From CAZXCG01 sp964639205 (GTDB taxonomy: Bacteria; Bacillota; Clostridia; Oscillospirales; Acutalibacteraceae), in the NCBI GenBank assembly GCA_964639205.1, contig CAZXCG010000016.1, forward strand, positions 1 to 33,897: 33,897 nucleotides of DNA, given 5' to 3'. Made by a program: the position numbers and the translations under genes. The notes under the pieces were generated by a model. It was not told the origin of the DNA, searched no databases, and was given only the letters and a program-made list of their open reading frames with translations. Of this stretch, positions 1-7,943 are shown one piece after another. Position 1 is the stretch's first letter. Each line of letters opens with the position of its first letter.

Positions 1-561
1 CTCTACAATCCGTTGAACTATATCGGGGCGGATGACACCGATGATCCCACTTGGACAAAAATCATCATGGGCGCTTCGGAGGGAGATATGTCGATGTTTT
101 CATCTTTGAATCTGCAAATTGCATGGCTGAATGCCGGCGTTGACACCGTGATAGAGTGGCAGTGGGACGGCGGTCATGTCCCCTCCGAGATACTTGGCAA
201 TTCCTTCTCGCTCTATGTTGATCAGATGTACGGCGAGTATGTGGACGGCGCGGTTACGGTTACAAAGGCCGAAGCAACAAAGCAGACAACAAACGGAACC
301 TCAGAGGAAGCGACCGGGACAAATCTCAGCAGCTGGGTAAATTATGATGATATAACCGCCGTATCATTTACCCTTGCCGATGCCGCAGCTTACAGAACCG
401 ACGGCGCAAGCAAGGCGACGCCCGGCTTTGATGTGATTGACTACGGGCAAGAGGATTATGTATTCGGCAGCTCCGAAAAGGATGCGCGGCATTGGGATAC
501 TTTTCTGCTTGATATATTTGAAAAGCACGCCGATATTCTTGAGCCGCTGTTTAACAAATAA
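1..561 (+). CDS. Tannase/feruloyl-esterase-like alpha/beta-hydrolase, C-terminal fragment
   Basis: The reading frame is open from the first base of the window and ends at a TAA at 559-561, so only the last 186 residues are visible. The segment GASEGDMSMFSSLNLQIAWL followed some 20 residues later by WDGGHVP resembles the end of subtype tannase / large esterase alpha/beta-hydrolases. There an aspartate after a G-x-x-x-x-D turn and a histidine in a GH motif complete the catalytic triad; the serine nucleophile would lie upstream, outside the window. A low-complexity Thr/Ser/Glu-rich stretch (about residues 85-105 of the fragment) separates this from a short C-terminal helix. Such enzymes hydrolyse plant phenolic esters and are usually exported, but the signal peptide cannot be seen. 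No clear terminator follows. The family call is moderately sure and the substrate is not known. Confidence 0.6.
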   Translation, partial: LYNPLNYIGADDTDDPTWTKIIMGASEGDMSMFSSLNLQIAWLNAGVDTVIEWQWDGGHVPSEILGNSFSLYVDQMYGEYVDGAVTVTKAEATKQTTNGTSEEATGTNLSSWVNYDDITAVSFTLADAAAYRTDGASKATPGFDVIDYGQEDYVFGSSEKDARHWDTFLLDIFEKHADILEPLFNK

Positions 562-644
562 ATGATTGTCGGATACAGGGCGTCTTCATCACCATCGGCT
601 CCGTTTTGTGTTTGCAAATCCTGTGGGGCGGGTTTTATTAATAT

Positions 645-673
645 TTGACAAACCTGCTGTAAGGTGCTATAAT
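645..673 (+). promoter_or_regulatory. Sigma-A-type promoter of the aldolase gene
   Basis: Perfect TTGACA (645-650) and TATAAT (668-673) hexamers are separated by 17 bases, 65 bases before the aldolase start codon. This separates the aldolase from the upstream esterase gene. Confidence 0.85.
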
Positions 674-737
674 ACATTAAACCATTATACGCTTTAAATC
701 GATAAAGTTTAAGGCGGGAATACAGGAGAAATTGAAA

Positions 738-1715
738 ATGACACCGAGAAAAGGCAATCTAATGAGCGTCAGAGACGATATTAAGGTTCTTGACGCAACT
801 ATCAGGGACGGAGGACTCTGCAACAATTTTGAATTTACCGACGATTTTGTTACCGAGCTCTACAAGACAAACATAAAAAGCGGAATCGATTATATGGAGT
901 TCGGGTATAAAGCCAGCAAAACTCTGTTTAAAGAAAGCGACTTCGGCAAGTGGAAGTTCTGCAACGAGGAGGACATCCGCTCCATAGTGGGAGACAATAT
1001 TTCCGATATGAAAATAGCGGTCATGGCAGATGTGGGTCGCTGCGATTTCAGAACCGATTTTCTGCCTAAGAGCGAAAGCGTTATAGATATGGTGCGCGTC
1101 GCCTGTTATATACATCAGATACCCGCCGCAATTGAAATGATAGAGTATCTGCACAAGCTCGGCTATGAGACCACCTGCAATATTATGGCAATCTCGCAGG
1201 CTAATCTTAATCAGGTTGAGGAAGCGCTCGCTATGCTTTCCGACTCAAGCGCGGACGTTATTTATCTTGTTGACAGCTTCGGTTCCCTTTACCCCGAGAA
1301 CGCCGCCGAGCTTGCCAAGATATATATTGCCGCTGCCGAAAAGAGCGGTAAAAAGGTCGGCTTTCACGGTCACAACAATCAGAATCTTGCTTTTGCCAAT
1401 ACGATTGAAACGCTTTCCTACGGCGTTTCCTATCTTGACGCAACGGCAATGGCAATCGGCAGGGGCGCCGGCAACTGCGCCATGGAGCTGCTTTTGGGCT
1501 TTCTTAAAAATCCGAAATACAGCCTTTACAGTCTGCTGAGTTTTATTGAAAAATATATGATTCCCTTAAAGCGGCAGGGCGTCCTTTGGGGTTACGATTT
1601 ACAGTATTTGTTTACCGGTCAGCTCAACTGTCACCCGCGCGACGCTATCGCCTTTACAAACGAGGGTCGCAGCGATTACTGTGAATTTTACAAATATCTG
1701 CTTGACAATTTGTAA
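738..1715 (+). CDS. HMGL-like aldolase-domain protein (pyruvate carboxyltransferase family)
   Basis: A 325-residue protein with a DRE-TIM metallolyase barrel, the fold shared by 2-isopropylmalate synthase, HMG-CoA lyase and 4-hydroxy-2-oxovalerate aldolase. The first strand carries LDATIRDGG, holding the metal-binding Asp and catalytic Arg. The HGHNNQNLAFAN segment gives the HxH metal ligands, and GRGAGNCAMELLL is the conserved Gly-rich loop near the end of the barrel. It is shorter than LeuA and has no regulatory domain, so it is not a standard leucine-pathway enzyme. The start is ATG 738, nine bases after AGGAG (724-728); an in-frame TTG at 732 is less well placed. It has its own strong promoter and terminator and lies just upstream of the ilv unit, but nothing in the sequence fixes its substrate. 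Several Clostridia carry such 'aldolase catalytic domain' proteins of unknown role. Confidence 0.85.
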   Translation: MTPRKGNLMSVRDDIKVLDATIRDGGLCNNFEFTDDFVTELYKTNIKSGIDYMEFGYKASKTLFKESDFGKWKFCNEEDIRSIVGDNISDMKIAVMADVGRCDFRTDFLPKSESVIDMVRVACYIHQIPAAIEMIEYLHKLGYETTCNIMAISQANLNQVEEALAMLSDSSADVIYLVDSFGSLYPENAAELAKIYIAAAEKSGKKVGFHGHNNQNLAFANTIETLSYGVSYLDATAMAIGRGAGNCAMELLLGFLKNPKYSLYSLLSFIEKYMIPLKRQGVLWGYDLQYLFTGQLNCHPRDAIAFTNEGRSDYCEFYKYLLDNL

Positions 1716-1731
1716 TTTCCCGACTTAGCTT

Positions 1732-1767
1732 CACCCGCCCGTTTGGTACGCGGCGGGTGGTTTTTTC
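1732..1767 (+). terminator. Rho-independent terminator after the aldolase gene
   Basis: CACCCGCC (1732-1739) pairs with GGCGGGTG (1752-1759) and is followed by six T. It lies 16 bases after the aldolase stop. Confidence 0.88.
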
Positions 1768-1808
1768 GGCTTAAAATCGGGCAAGATCGAAAAATCTTGA
1801 AGTGCGTC

Positions 1809-1838
1809 TTGACAAACGGAGAATAATTGTATTAAAAT
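1809..1838 (+). promoter_or_regulatory. Promoter of the ilv T-box leader
   Basis: TTGACA (1809-1814) and TAAAAT (1833-1838) with an 18-base spacer; TTAAAA at 1832-1837 gives 17. Transcription would begin near 1845, giving a leader of about 370 nt before ilvB. Confidence 0.75.
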
Positions 1839-1844
1839 AGGACA

Positions 1845-2156
1845 TATGGTTTACCAAGTGACGCCCGCGCCGGAAAGCGGCGGGGAGCAGTTATTTCAAA
1901 AATATATTAAAGGCTGAGACGAAGACGGTCGTATGAGTTTAAAGCACAGAGAAGCGGCGGAAGGTGCGAGCCGTAATTCAACCATACAAAGACCCATCGC
2001 TTCCGAGCCGAAAGCTTGAAAAACGCAGTAGGGCTTTCCGTGCAGGCTTACGTTAGTGCCGGGAGTCTTTCGTCTCACTGAGCGGCGCTTCGGCGTAATT
2101 TGAGTGGTACCGCGGATAACATTATTCGTCTCAAGTTTTACTTGAGGCGGTTTTTG
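1845..2156 (+). promoter_or_regulatory. T-box riboswitch upstream of ilvB, with leader terminator
   Basis: The T-box sequence TGAGTGGTACCGCGG sits at 2101-2115 and is followed by a terminator hairpin, CGTCTCAAG (2127-2135) with CTTGAGGCG (2141-2149), and a T run at 2151-2155. Upstream is a Stem I region with an AGAG...GGTGCGAGCC distal-loop type segment around 1948-1974. T-box leaders sense the charging state of a specific tRNA: uncharged tRNA pairs with the specifier codon and with the T-box, so the antiterminator forms and the operon is transcribed. Manual folding places an ATC (Ile) triplet in the specifier region, just before the CGCTTCC segment near 1998-2004. This suits ilvB control but is the least certain part of the call. 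Confidence 0.9.
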
Positions 2157-2213
2157 TTTTGCGCGCTTGCGGGAAGAAAGACCGAAATAAATGTGGAAAG
2201 GAAAACTTTAATT

Positions 2214-3920
2214 ATGCAAATGACAGGCGCAAAAATATTGATGGAATGTCTTTTAGAGCAGGGGGTCGACACCGTATTCGGTTATCCGGGCGGCGCAATA
2301 CTAAATGTTTACGACGAGCTGTACAATTACAGCGACCGTATACGGCATATACGTACCGCTCATGAACAGGGAGCTTCGCACGCCGCCGACGGCTACGCGC
2401 GCGCCACGGGCAGAGTCGGCGTTTGTCTGGCCACCTCGGGGCCCGGCTGCACAAACCTCGTTACCGGTATTGCGACCGCTTATATGGATTCTTCTCCGGT
2501 TGTTTTTATAACCTGCAACGTGGGCGAATCTCTCATAGGCAAGGATTCATTTCAAGAGGTGGACATTACCGGCGTTACCACGGCGATTACCAAGTGTAAC
2601 TATCTGGTAAAGCACGTGGATGAGCTTGCCGACATTGTGCGCGAAGCTTTTGCCGTCGCCCGCAGCGGCAGACCCGGACCGGTGCTCATAGATATACTTA
2701 AAAACGCTACCGCCGAAAAGACGGAATATGTGTATATTCCCAGAAAAGAGCACAAAAAACACGGCAGGCTTGCGGCGCTTATTAAGCGCTCCTCGCACGG
2801 TCTGAAAGCCCCCGAGCCCGATATGGCGGATATAGAAATTTTAGCTTCCATGGTCGAGCAGTCCCAAAAGCCGCTGCTTATATGCGGCGGCGGCGTTGTA
2901 CGCGGACGCGCGCACAGGGAGTTTACCGAATTTGCCGAGAAAATTGACGCTCCCGTGGCAATAACGGTAATGGGTGCGGGCGGCTTTAACGGGAGAAATC
3001 CGCTTACTACCGGAATGATAGGTATGCACGGCTCGCAGGCTTCAAATATGGCGGTTGACGGCTGTGATCTGCTCATAGCTTTCGGCTGCCGCTTTACAGA
3101 CAGAATCGCTCTTGATCCCGCTTCGTTTGCCTCGCAGGCAAAAATAGTTCAGATCGATATTGACCGTTCCGAAATAGGCAAAAATGTGAAAACGGCGCAC
3201 CACATAGTAGGCGATGCAAAGCGTGTGCTTGAGCTTTTGAACGAAAAGGTCAAGCCCGCTTCTCACACTCAGTGGAAGGAGTACGTGTTCTCTTTCCCAA
3301 CCGAAACCGAGTACAGCCTTGCCGGCAACACCCTTACTCCCAAGCAGATTTCGGACGTCGTTGCCCGCGTGGCTCCCCAGGATTCCATAGTTGCAACCGA
3401 TGTAGGTCAGCACCAGATGTGGGCTATACAGCATTTCCACTTTGATTACCCCGGTCAGCTTCTAACCTCGGGCGGCTTTGGCACCATGGGCTTCGGTCTC
3501 GGAGCGGCAATAGGGGCGAAAGTGGCTAACCCGGACAAAACGGTGCTTCACATAACCGGCGACGGAAGCTTCCGAATGAACTGCAACGAGCTTGCGACAG
3601 TCGCATATTATGATTTGCCGATTATAACCGTAATATTCAACAACCGCACTCTGGGAATGGTAAGGCAGTGGCAGACGCTCATATACAGCGGCAGATATGC
3701 GCAGACCACCATTGAAAAGGAGCCGGACTTTGTCGCTCTTGCCAAGGCGTACGGTCTTAACGGCAGGAAGGTAACCAACGCGTCGGATTTTGAGGCCGCT
3801 TTGCGCGAGGCGCTCGGCTCAAAAACAGGATATGTTATAGACTGCGCCATCGATATTGACGAAATGGTTCGCCCAATGGTAAGCGGCGGAAGTCACATTA
3901 CAAACTTTATTGTTAACTGA
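2214..3920 (+). CDS. ilvB: Acetolactate synthase large (catalytic) subunit
   Basis: A 568-residue ThDP/FAD enzyme that condenses two pyruvates to 2-acetolactate, or pyruvate with 2-oxobutanoate to 2-aceto-2-hydroxybutanoate, the first common step to Val, Leu and Ile. Visible features are the N-terminal pyrimidine-binding domain with FGYPGGAILNVYDEL, the catalytic Glu in TAHEQGASHAADGYAR, the central FAD-associated domain, and the C-terminal pyrophosphate-binding motif GDGSFRMNCNELATVAYY...NN. The C-terminus ends in the usual MVRPMVSGGSH region. The start is ATG 2214 behind AAGGA (2198-2202); upstream in-frame codons fall inside the T-box leader and are not used. The gene is followed after 97 bases by ilvN and is governed by the T-box terminator. 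Length and all key motifs are normal for the family. Confidence 0.97.
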   Translation: MQMTGAKILMECLLEQGVDTVFGYPGGAILNVYDELYNYSDRIRHIRTAHEQGASHAADGYARATGRVGVCLATSGPGCTNLVTGIATAYMDSSPVVFITCNVGESLIGKDSFQEVDITGVTTAITKCNYLVKHVDELADIVREAFAVARSGRPGPVLIDILKNATAEKTEYVYIPRKEHKKHGRLAALIKRSSHGLKAPEPDMADIEILASMVEQSQKPLLICGGGVVRGRAHREFTEFAEKIDAPVAITVMGAGGFNGRNPLTTGMIGMHGSQASNMAVDGCDLLIAFGCRFTDRIALDPASFASQAKIVQIDIDRSEIGKNVKTAHHIVGDAKRVLELLNEKVKPASHTQWKEYVFSFPTETEYSLAGNTLTPKQISDVVARVAPQDSIVATDVGQHQMWAIQHFHFDYPGQLLTSGGFGTMGFGLGAAIGAKVANPDKTVLHITGDGSFRMNCNELATVAYYDLPIITVIFNNRTLGMVRQWQTLIYSGRYAQTTIEKEPDFVALAKAYGLNGRKVTNASDFEAALREALGSKTGYVIDCAIDIDEMVRPMVSGGSHITNFIVN

Positions 3921-4017
3921 AAACGCGCGGATAAAAATAACCCGAACGCAGGCTTCGTCTCTGTAAGCTTGCCGGAGCGCAGCTCCTATTTAAATAAAGA
4001 AAGAAAGGTATAATATA

Positions 4018-4578
4018 ATGGCGGACACTTTACGGCAATACACTTTATCAATACTTGTGGAGGACAAGGCAGGCGTGCTTTCTCAGGTGTCGCGTTTGTT
4101 TGCAAGTACGGGGTATAACATAAAATCGCTGGCTGTAGGAACAACAAACGAACCTTCCCTTTCCAGAATTACCGTTGAGGTTATGGCGGAGGACGACCAT
4201 AAGGCTGAATTTCTCTGCAACCGTTTAAGAAAGCTCTTTCCGGTTCATTCGGTAAAGCTTCTCGATTTATCGCGCTCCATACGCCGCGAGCTGCGTCTTA
4301 TTAAGGTAAGAACAAAAGACAGCGCCGAACGCAACGAAATTATCCAAATCGCAAATATTTTCCGCGCCTCCGTTATTGACGTCGGCGCCGAAACTCTGAC
4401 CCTTGCGGTAATAGGTCAGGAGGACAAGCTTGAGGCCATAAAGGGGCTTATAAATAACGCCACCGAAATACTTGAAATGGTAAGCACCGGCATAGTTGCG
4501 CTTGAGCGCGGCGGCTGCACAATACATGAAGACACGAAGGAAAAAGGCGAATTTGATTACGGCAAGAACGCAGGCTGA
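4018..4578 (+). CDS. ilvN: Acetolactate synthase small (regulatory) subunit
   Basis: A 186-residue protein with an N-terminal ACT domain (residues about 6-80, LSILVEDKAGVLSQVSRLFA... including the GYNIKSLAVG signature) and the C-terminal ACT-like half found in longer IlvN/IlvH proteins. It binds the IlvB dimer, raises its activity and gives feedback inhibition by valine or other branched-chain amino acids. The start ATG 4018 has GAAAGG nine bases upstream (4003-4008). It lies between ilvB and ilvA on the same strand. The 97-base gap from ilvB shows no terminator or strong promoter, so co-transcription from the T-box promoter is likely. Confidence 0.96.
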   Translation: MADTLRQYTLSILVEDKAGVLSQVSRLFASTGYNIKSLAVGTTNEPSLSRITVEVMAEDDHKAEFLCNRLRKLFPVHSVKLLDLSRSIRRELRLIKVRTKDSAERNEIIQIANIFRASVIDVGAETLTLAVIGQEDKLEAIKGLINNATEILEMVSTGIVALERGGCTIHEDTKEKGEFDYGKNAG

Positions 4579-4656
4579 GTTTGTCAGCCGGCGTTGAGCG
4601 TGCTTAAATCGAGCTTGGCTGCGAGTTTAACAAATAACGTGAAAGGAAGAATTCCA

Positions 4657-5871
4657 ATGCTAACATTAGACAAGGTCTACAACGCATCTTACGTGCTTAA
4701 AGACGTTGTGCGCCGCACAGATTTAATATATGCGCAAAAGCTCAGCGACAAGTCCAATATATACCTTAAAACCGAAAATTTGCAGGTGACGGGAAGCTTT
4801 AAGGTACGCGGAGCATATTATAAAATAAGCCGGCTTACTCAGGAGCAAAAAAACGCCGGCATCATAGCATGCAGCGCCGGCAACCATGCTCAGGGCGTTG
4901 CGCGCGCCGCTTCCGGGATGGGCATTCCAAGCGTGATCTGTATGCCGGACGGAGCGCCGATAAGCAAGGTTGAGGCGACAAAGGAGCTCGGCGCCAAGGT
5001 TTGTCTTGTTAAAGGCGCGTACGACGACGCTTATAATTACGCCTGTAAGCTTCAAAAGGAAAGCGGCGCCACGTTTATTCATCCCTTTGATGATGAAGAG
5101 GTAATAGCCGGTCAGGGCACAATAGGGCTGGAAATTTTGGAGCAGTTTGACGGCACGCCGGACGCAATTGTGGTTCCCGTAGGCGGCGGCGGTCTTATTT
5201 CCGGAGTGGCAATGGCTGTAAAAAGCCTTAATCCGAACATAAAGGTTTACGGAGTTCAGGCAGCAAACGCTCCCTCTATGCAGCAAAGCCTTAAAGCGGG
5301 AAGCGCCGTAACACTTGACAGTGTTTCAACTTTCGCCGACGGCATCGCCGTTAAACGCCCGGGCGACTTAACCTTTAAAATGACGCAAAAATACGTTGAT
5401 AAAATCGTTACCGTTTCCGAGGACGAAATCGCGGCGGCCATACTTGCGCTTATCGAAAAGCAAAAGCTCATTGCCGAGGGCGCGGGCGCGGTGAGCGTCG
5501 CGGCGGTAATGTTTGAAAAGCTGCCCGTTAAGGGTAAAAACATTGTATGCCTTCTTTCGGGAGGAAATATAGACGTTAACATACTTTCACGCGTAGTAAC
5601 GCGCGGTCTTGTTACCGGCGGAAGGAACGCAACCCTCCAAATAGCGCTTGAAGATAAACCGGGTCAGCTTGTGGAAGTCAGCCAGATAATTTCCGAGTGC
5701 GGAGCAAACGTCGTAAGCGTACATCATGAGCACGCCGACGTAAATATGGCTATTTCAAGCTGCTTCCTTAAAATAGGTATGGAAACGCGCGATTTTGAGC
5801 AAATTGAGCTTATCAAAAACCGCCTCACTTCGGCAGGCTTTAAAATTACAACAGATAAGGTTCAGGAGTAA
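4657..5871 (+). CDS. ilvA: Threonine ammonia-lyase with C-terminal ACT domain
   Basis: A 404-residue PLP enzyme that deaminates threonine to 2-oxobutanoate, the entry step of isoleucine synthesis, and also acts on serine. The PLP lysine is K49 in TGSFKVRGAYYK, and the phosphate-binding loop is VGGGGLISG. A single ACT domain occupies the last ~75 residues (LQIALEDKPGQLVEVSQII...). This is the ~400-residue single-ACT type (TIGR01127-like) rather than the ~510-residue E. coli IlvA with two ACT-like modules. The start is ATG 4657 with AAGGA (4643-4647) nine bases upstream; an in-frame upstream start at 4594 has no ribosome site and would add a non-homologous 21-residue extension. It lies 78 bases after ilvN and just before ridA, which supports a biosynthetic role. 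Confidence 0.93.
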   Translation: MLTLDKVYNASYVLKDVVRRTDLIYAQKLSDKSNIYLKTENLQVTGSFKVRGAYYKISRLTQEQKNAGIIACSAGNHAQGVARAASGMGIPSVICMPDGAPISKVEATKELGAKVCLVKGAYDDAYNYACKLQKESGATFIHPFDDEEVIAGQGTIGLEILEQFDGTPDAIVVPVGGGGLISGVAMAVKSLNPNIKVYGVQAANAPSMQQSLKAGSAVTLDSVSTFADGIAVKRPGDLTFKMTQKYVDKIVTVSEDEIAAAILALIEKQKLIAEGAGAVSVAAVMFEKLPVKGKNIVCLLSGGNIDVNILSRVVTRGLVTGGRNATLQIALEDKPGQLVEVSQIISECGANVVSVHHEHADVNMAISSCFLKIGMETRDFEQIELIKNRLTSAGFKITTDKVQE

Positions 5872-5902
5872 CTTTACCGCAGAAAAAAAGGAGATAATTT
5901 AA

Positions 5903-6274
5903 ATGAAAGCTGTTAAAACAGGCAATGCGCCGGCGGCCATCGGGCCGTATTCACAGGCGCTTACAACAGACGGGCTGGTATTTGTTTCGGGGCAAATTCC
6001 GGTTAATCCCGCAACGGGGGAAATCGCCGAAAGCGTGGAAGAGCAAGCGGCTCAGTCGCTCAAAAACATAAAAAGCATTTTGCAGCAAGCGGGTCTGGGT
6101 ATGGAGAATGTTATTAAAACCTCCGTTTTCCTTGCCGACCTAAACGATTTTGCAAAGGTAAACGAGGTTTATGCAAGCTTTTTTGCAGAGCCGTACCCCG
6201 CAAGAAGCTGCGTTCAGGTTGCCGCCATTCCCAAAGGCTGCAAGCTCGAAATCGAGTGCATTGCCGTTAAATAA
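5903..6274 (+). CDS. ridA: RidA family reactive intermediate/imine deaminase
   Basis: A 123-residue RidA/YjgF/UK114 protein: NAPAAIGPYSQAL at the N-terminus, GQIPVNPATGEI, and the C-terminal SCVQVAAIPKGCKLEIECIAV holding the active-site Arg-to-Glu region. RidA hydrolyses the enamine/imine (2-aminoacrylate, 2-aminocrotonate) released by PLP dehydratases such as IlvA, protecting other PLP enzymes and speeding 2-oxobutanoate formation. It follows ilvA by 31 bases and has AAGGAG at 5888-5893, so it is probably translated from the same mRNA. A strong terminator follows at once. Normal length. Confidence 0.95.
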   Translation: MKAVKTGNAPAAIGPYSQALTTDGLVFVSGQIPVNPATGEIAESVEEQAAQSLKNIKSILQQAGLGMENVIKTSVFLADLNDFAKVNEVYASFFAEPYPARSCVQVAAIPKGCKLEIECIAVK

Positions 6275-6287
6275 AGCCTCGGTTCGG

Positions 6288-6340
6288 GGAAAAACGCCCC
6301 GGTAAAAGCGTCTGCTGCTCTTACCGGGGCGTTTAAAAAT
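6288..6340. terminator. Bidirectional terminator between ridA and lgt
   Basis: A perfect 14-bp stem, AAACGCCCCGGTAA (6292-6305) with TTACCGGGGCGTTT (6321-6334). T/A-rich runs on both sides let it end the ilv transcript on the plus strand and the lgt transcript on the minus strand. Confidence 0.85.
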
Positions 6341-6355
6341 ATTTGAGCTGTTATT

Positions 6356-7171
6356 TTATGTTTCGGCAAGCCCGCGTCGGCTCGGCTTACGCTTGTGAAT
6401 GCGGGGAACAAGTAAAAACAAAAGGGTCACGGCGATAATAAATATACTTATCCATTGAGAAGTGGAAAGCCCGAACCAAATTCCGCGCAGAGTATCGCCC
6501 CTGAAAAATTCAAAAATAAAGCGGGCGGGAGCATAGCAGAGCAAGTATGTGCAGAAAAGCCTCCTTTTAAGAATTTTTTTGCAAAACATAGACGCAAGCA
6601 CAATAAACAGAATAAAATTAAAGGAAGCCTCTATAAGCTGTATCGGCAGACGGGCGACGCCGTTTGCATCTGTAAGAGGCGATAAAGTAAAGGTTACTCC
6701 GCCTTCCCATTCAACTCCGTAACAGCAGCCGCCGAAAAAACAACCTAACCTGCCGAAGGTGTGGAACAGAGGAACCGCCGGCGCGAAAATGTCCGAAAAA
6801 TCGGAAAGACTGAGCTTTTTCTTTTTTATGTAAATGTAAGCTGCCGCCATTCCCCCGAGCAAACCGCCGTAGAAGACCATACCGCCGACAGAATCAAGCA
6901 GGTATCGCGCAAATTGCCAAAAGCCGTCGAACTCGCCGTAATGTTTAAACGCGTAAACAATATTCGGTATGTTTGTTGCGCCGTAAAGAAGGTGAGCGCC
7001 TAAAAAAACTCCGATTAAAGCAATCAGTCCCGCATAAATGCAGTACTCGGGAGATTGCCCTAAAAAGCGCGAAGCGAAAAATATCCACGCGAAAACCAGC
7101 AAAGCGCCCGCCGCCGCAAAAAGCGCGTATGAGGCAATATCTCTGCCGAGTATGTGAATAAAAGGATACAT
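6356..7171 (-). CDS. lgt: Phosphatidylglycerol--prolipoprotein diacylglyceryl transferase
   Basis: A 271-residue polytopic membrane protein with about seven hydrophobic segments. It transfers diacylglycerol from phosphatidylglycerol to the lipobox cysteine of prelipoproteins in the cytoplasmic membrane. Recognisable parts are the N-terminal YPFIHILGRDIASYALF, the central signature HTFGRLGCFFGGCCYG, and the C-terminal PARFIFEFFRGD...GLSTSQWIS. Clostridial Lgt commonly has GCFxxGCCYG where E. coli has GNFING. The start is ATG 7169-7171; no strong Shine-Dalgarno is visible before it, so the start is less certain than the rest. The gene lies downstream of the DUF4190 gene, beyond a terminator, and ends against the ridA terminator. 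Confidence 0.92.
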   Translation of the reverse strand: MYPFIHILGRDIASYALFAAAGALLVFAWIFFASRFLGQSPEYCIYAGLIALIGVFLGAHLLYGATNIPNIVYAFKHYGEFDGFWQFARYLLDSVGGMVFYGGLLGGMAAAYIYIKKKKLSLSDFSDIFAPAVPLFHTFGRLGCFFGGCCYGVEWEGGVTFTLSPLTDANGVARLPIQLIEASFNFILFIVLASMFCKKILKRRLFCTYLLCYAPARFIFEFFRGDTLRGIWFGLSTSQWISIFIIAVTLLFLLVPRIHKRKPSRRGLAET

Positions 7172-7189
7172 AAAACAGGGTCACATCCA

Positions 7190-7243
7190 TAAAAAGAATA
7201 AGAGGCTGTCGCAAACGGCAAGACCGTCTGCCATAGCCCCTCG
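7190..7243 (-). terminator. Terminator after the DUF4190 gene
   Basis: On the minus strand a long imperfect hairpin (7202-7242, AGAGGCTGT-type arm) is followed by a T-rich run (plus-strand A-rich 7190-7198). It lies between the DUF4190 stop and the lgt start. Confidence 0.7.
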
Positions 7244-7263
7244 TTTTCCGTTATTGAAGCTTA

Positions 7264-7602
7264 TCAGTAGTATAAAGAGGAAAGACCGCCGGCGCTGCAT
7301 ACCGCGCAGGCAGCGCAGGAATAGCAAAGAACTCCCACCAATGAGAAAGCCACGCCTACTATGCCGCAAACCAGACCGGCAATCGCCAATCCTCTGCCGG
7401 AGGCACCCTGCGGGCAATCCTTCATGCCTTTAACGCCGAAGATGATACCCAAAATAGACAGAACAAACGTAAAATAGCAAACAATCGGGAACCATCCGCC
7501 GACAATACCTAAGATACCGCATACCAGGGCGGCAATTGCAAATTTCTTGCCGTTGTCTTGAGGAGGAATATCAGGGGAAAAGTTGTTGTTTTCATCGTAC
7601 AT
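7264..7602 (-). CDS. DUF4190-type small membrane protein
   Basis: A 112-residue protein with a short polar, Asn/Pro-rich N-terminus (residues 1-19). Then come KKFAIAALVCGILGIVGG and a first hydrophobic pair, a GVKGMKDCPQGASGRGLAIAGLVCG turn, and a second membrane segment ending in a Cys-rich tail. The repeated 'A(I)AGLVCGIxG' segments and the charged G-x-K-G loop are typical of DUF4190 proteins, small bacterial membrane proteins with no settled function. AAAGGAGT (7612-7619) gives a strong ribosome site 9 bases before the ATG at 7602. The gene has its own promoter and terminator and looks monocistronic. Confidence 0.8.
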   Translation of the reverse strand: MYDENNNFSPDIPPQDNGKKFAIAALVCGILGIVGGWFPIVCYFTFVLSILGIIFGVKGMKDCPQGASGRGLAIAGLVCGIVGVAFSLVGVLCYSCAACAVCSAGGLSSLYY

Positions 7603-7772
7603 AAGTTGAAAACTCCTTTCATATTAAAACAGCGGCTTATTTAATCAGGTGACCCCAGACCGACCGCTGTTATTTACGCAGCTTTTGGAAACAATCAGAC
7701 GGAAAAACACAAATTTCGCATAAATTGCAATTTAACGCGCTTGTGTCCCGCAACGTATTTGTTTACGGTATT

Positions 7773-7801
7773 ATTTTATCATATGTAAAATCAAATTGCA
7801 A
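7773..7801 (-). promoter_or_regulatory. Promoter of the DUF4190 gene
   Basis: On the minus strand TTGCAA (7796-7801) and TAAAAT (7773-7778) are 17 bases apart. The resulting ~165-nt leader contains an inverted repeat, AACAGCGG with CCGCTGTT, between about 7627 and 7672; its role is unknown. Confidence 0.65.
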
Positions 7802-7883
7802 TAGGTTTTGAAAATTTTTTGAAAAGTTCGTGTTTGTTATGTGAAATTATTCGTTACCTGTTTTAGATTTTTGTGTTAAACTC

Positions 7884-7912
7884 TTGAAAAAAAGTCAAAA
7901 GTATGATATACT
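7884..7912 (+). promoter_or_regulatory. Promoter of ireB
   Basis: TTGAAA (7884-7889), a 17-base spacer, and TATACT (7907-7912). The ribosome site GGGAGG follows at 7931-7936. Confidence 0.78.
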
Positions 7913-7943
7913 ATATTAGATTTTGCATTTGGGAGGTGCTTCC

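Noticed and set aside
2100..2213. An N-terminal extension of IlvB starting inside the leader
   Set aside because: The stretch contains the T-box and terminator; the ribosome site and family alignment favour ATG 2214.
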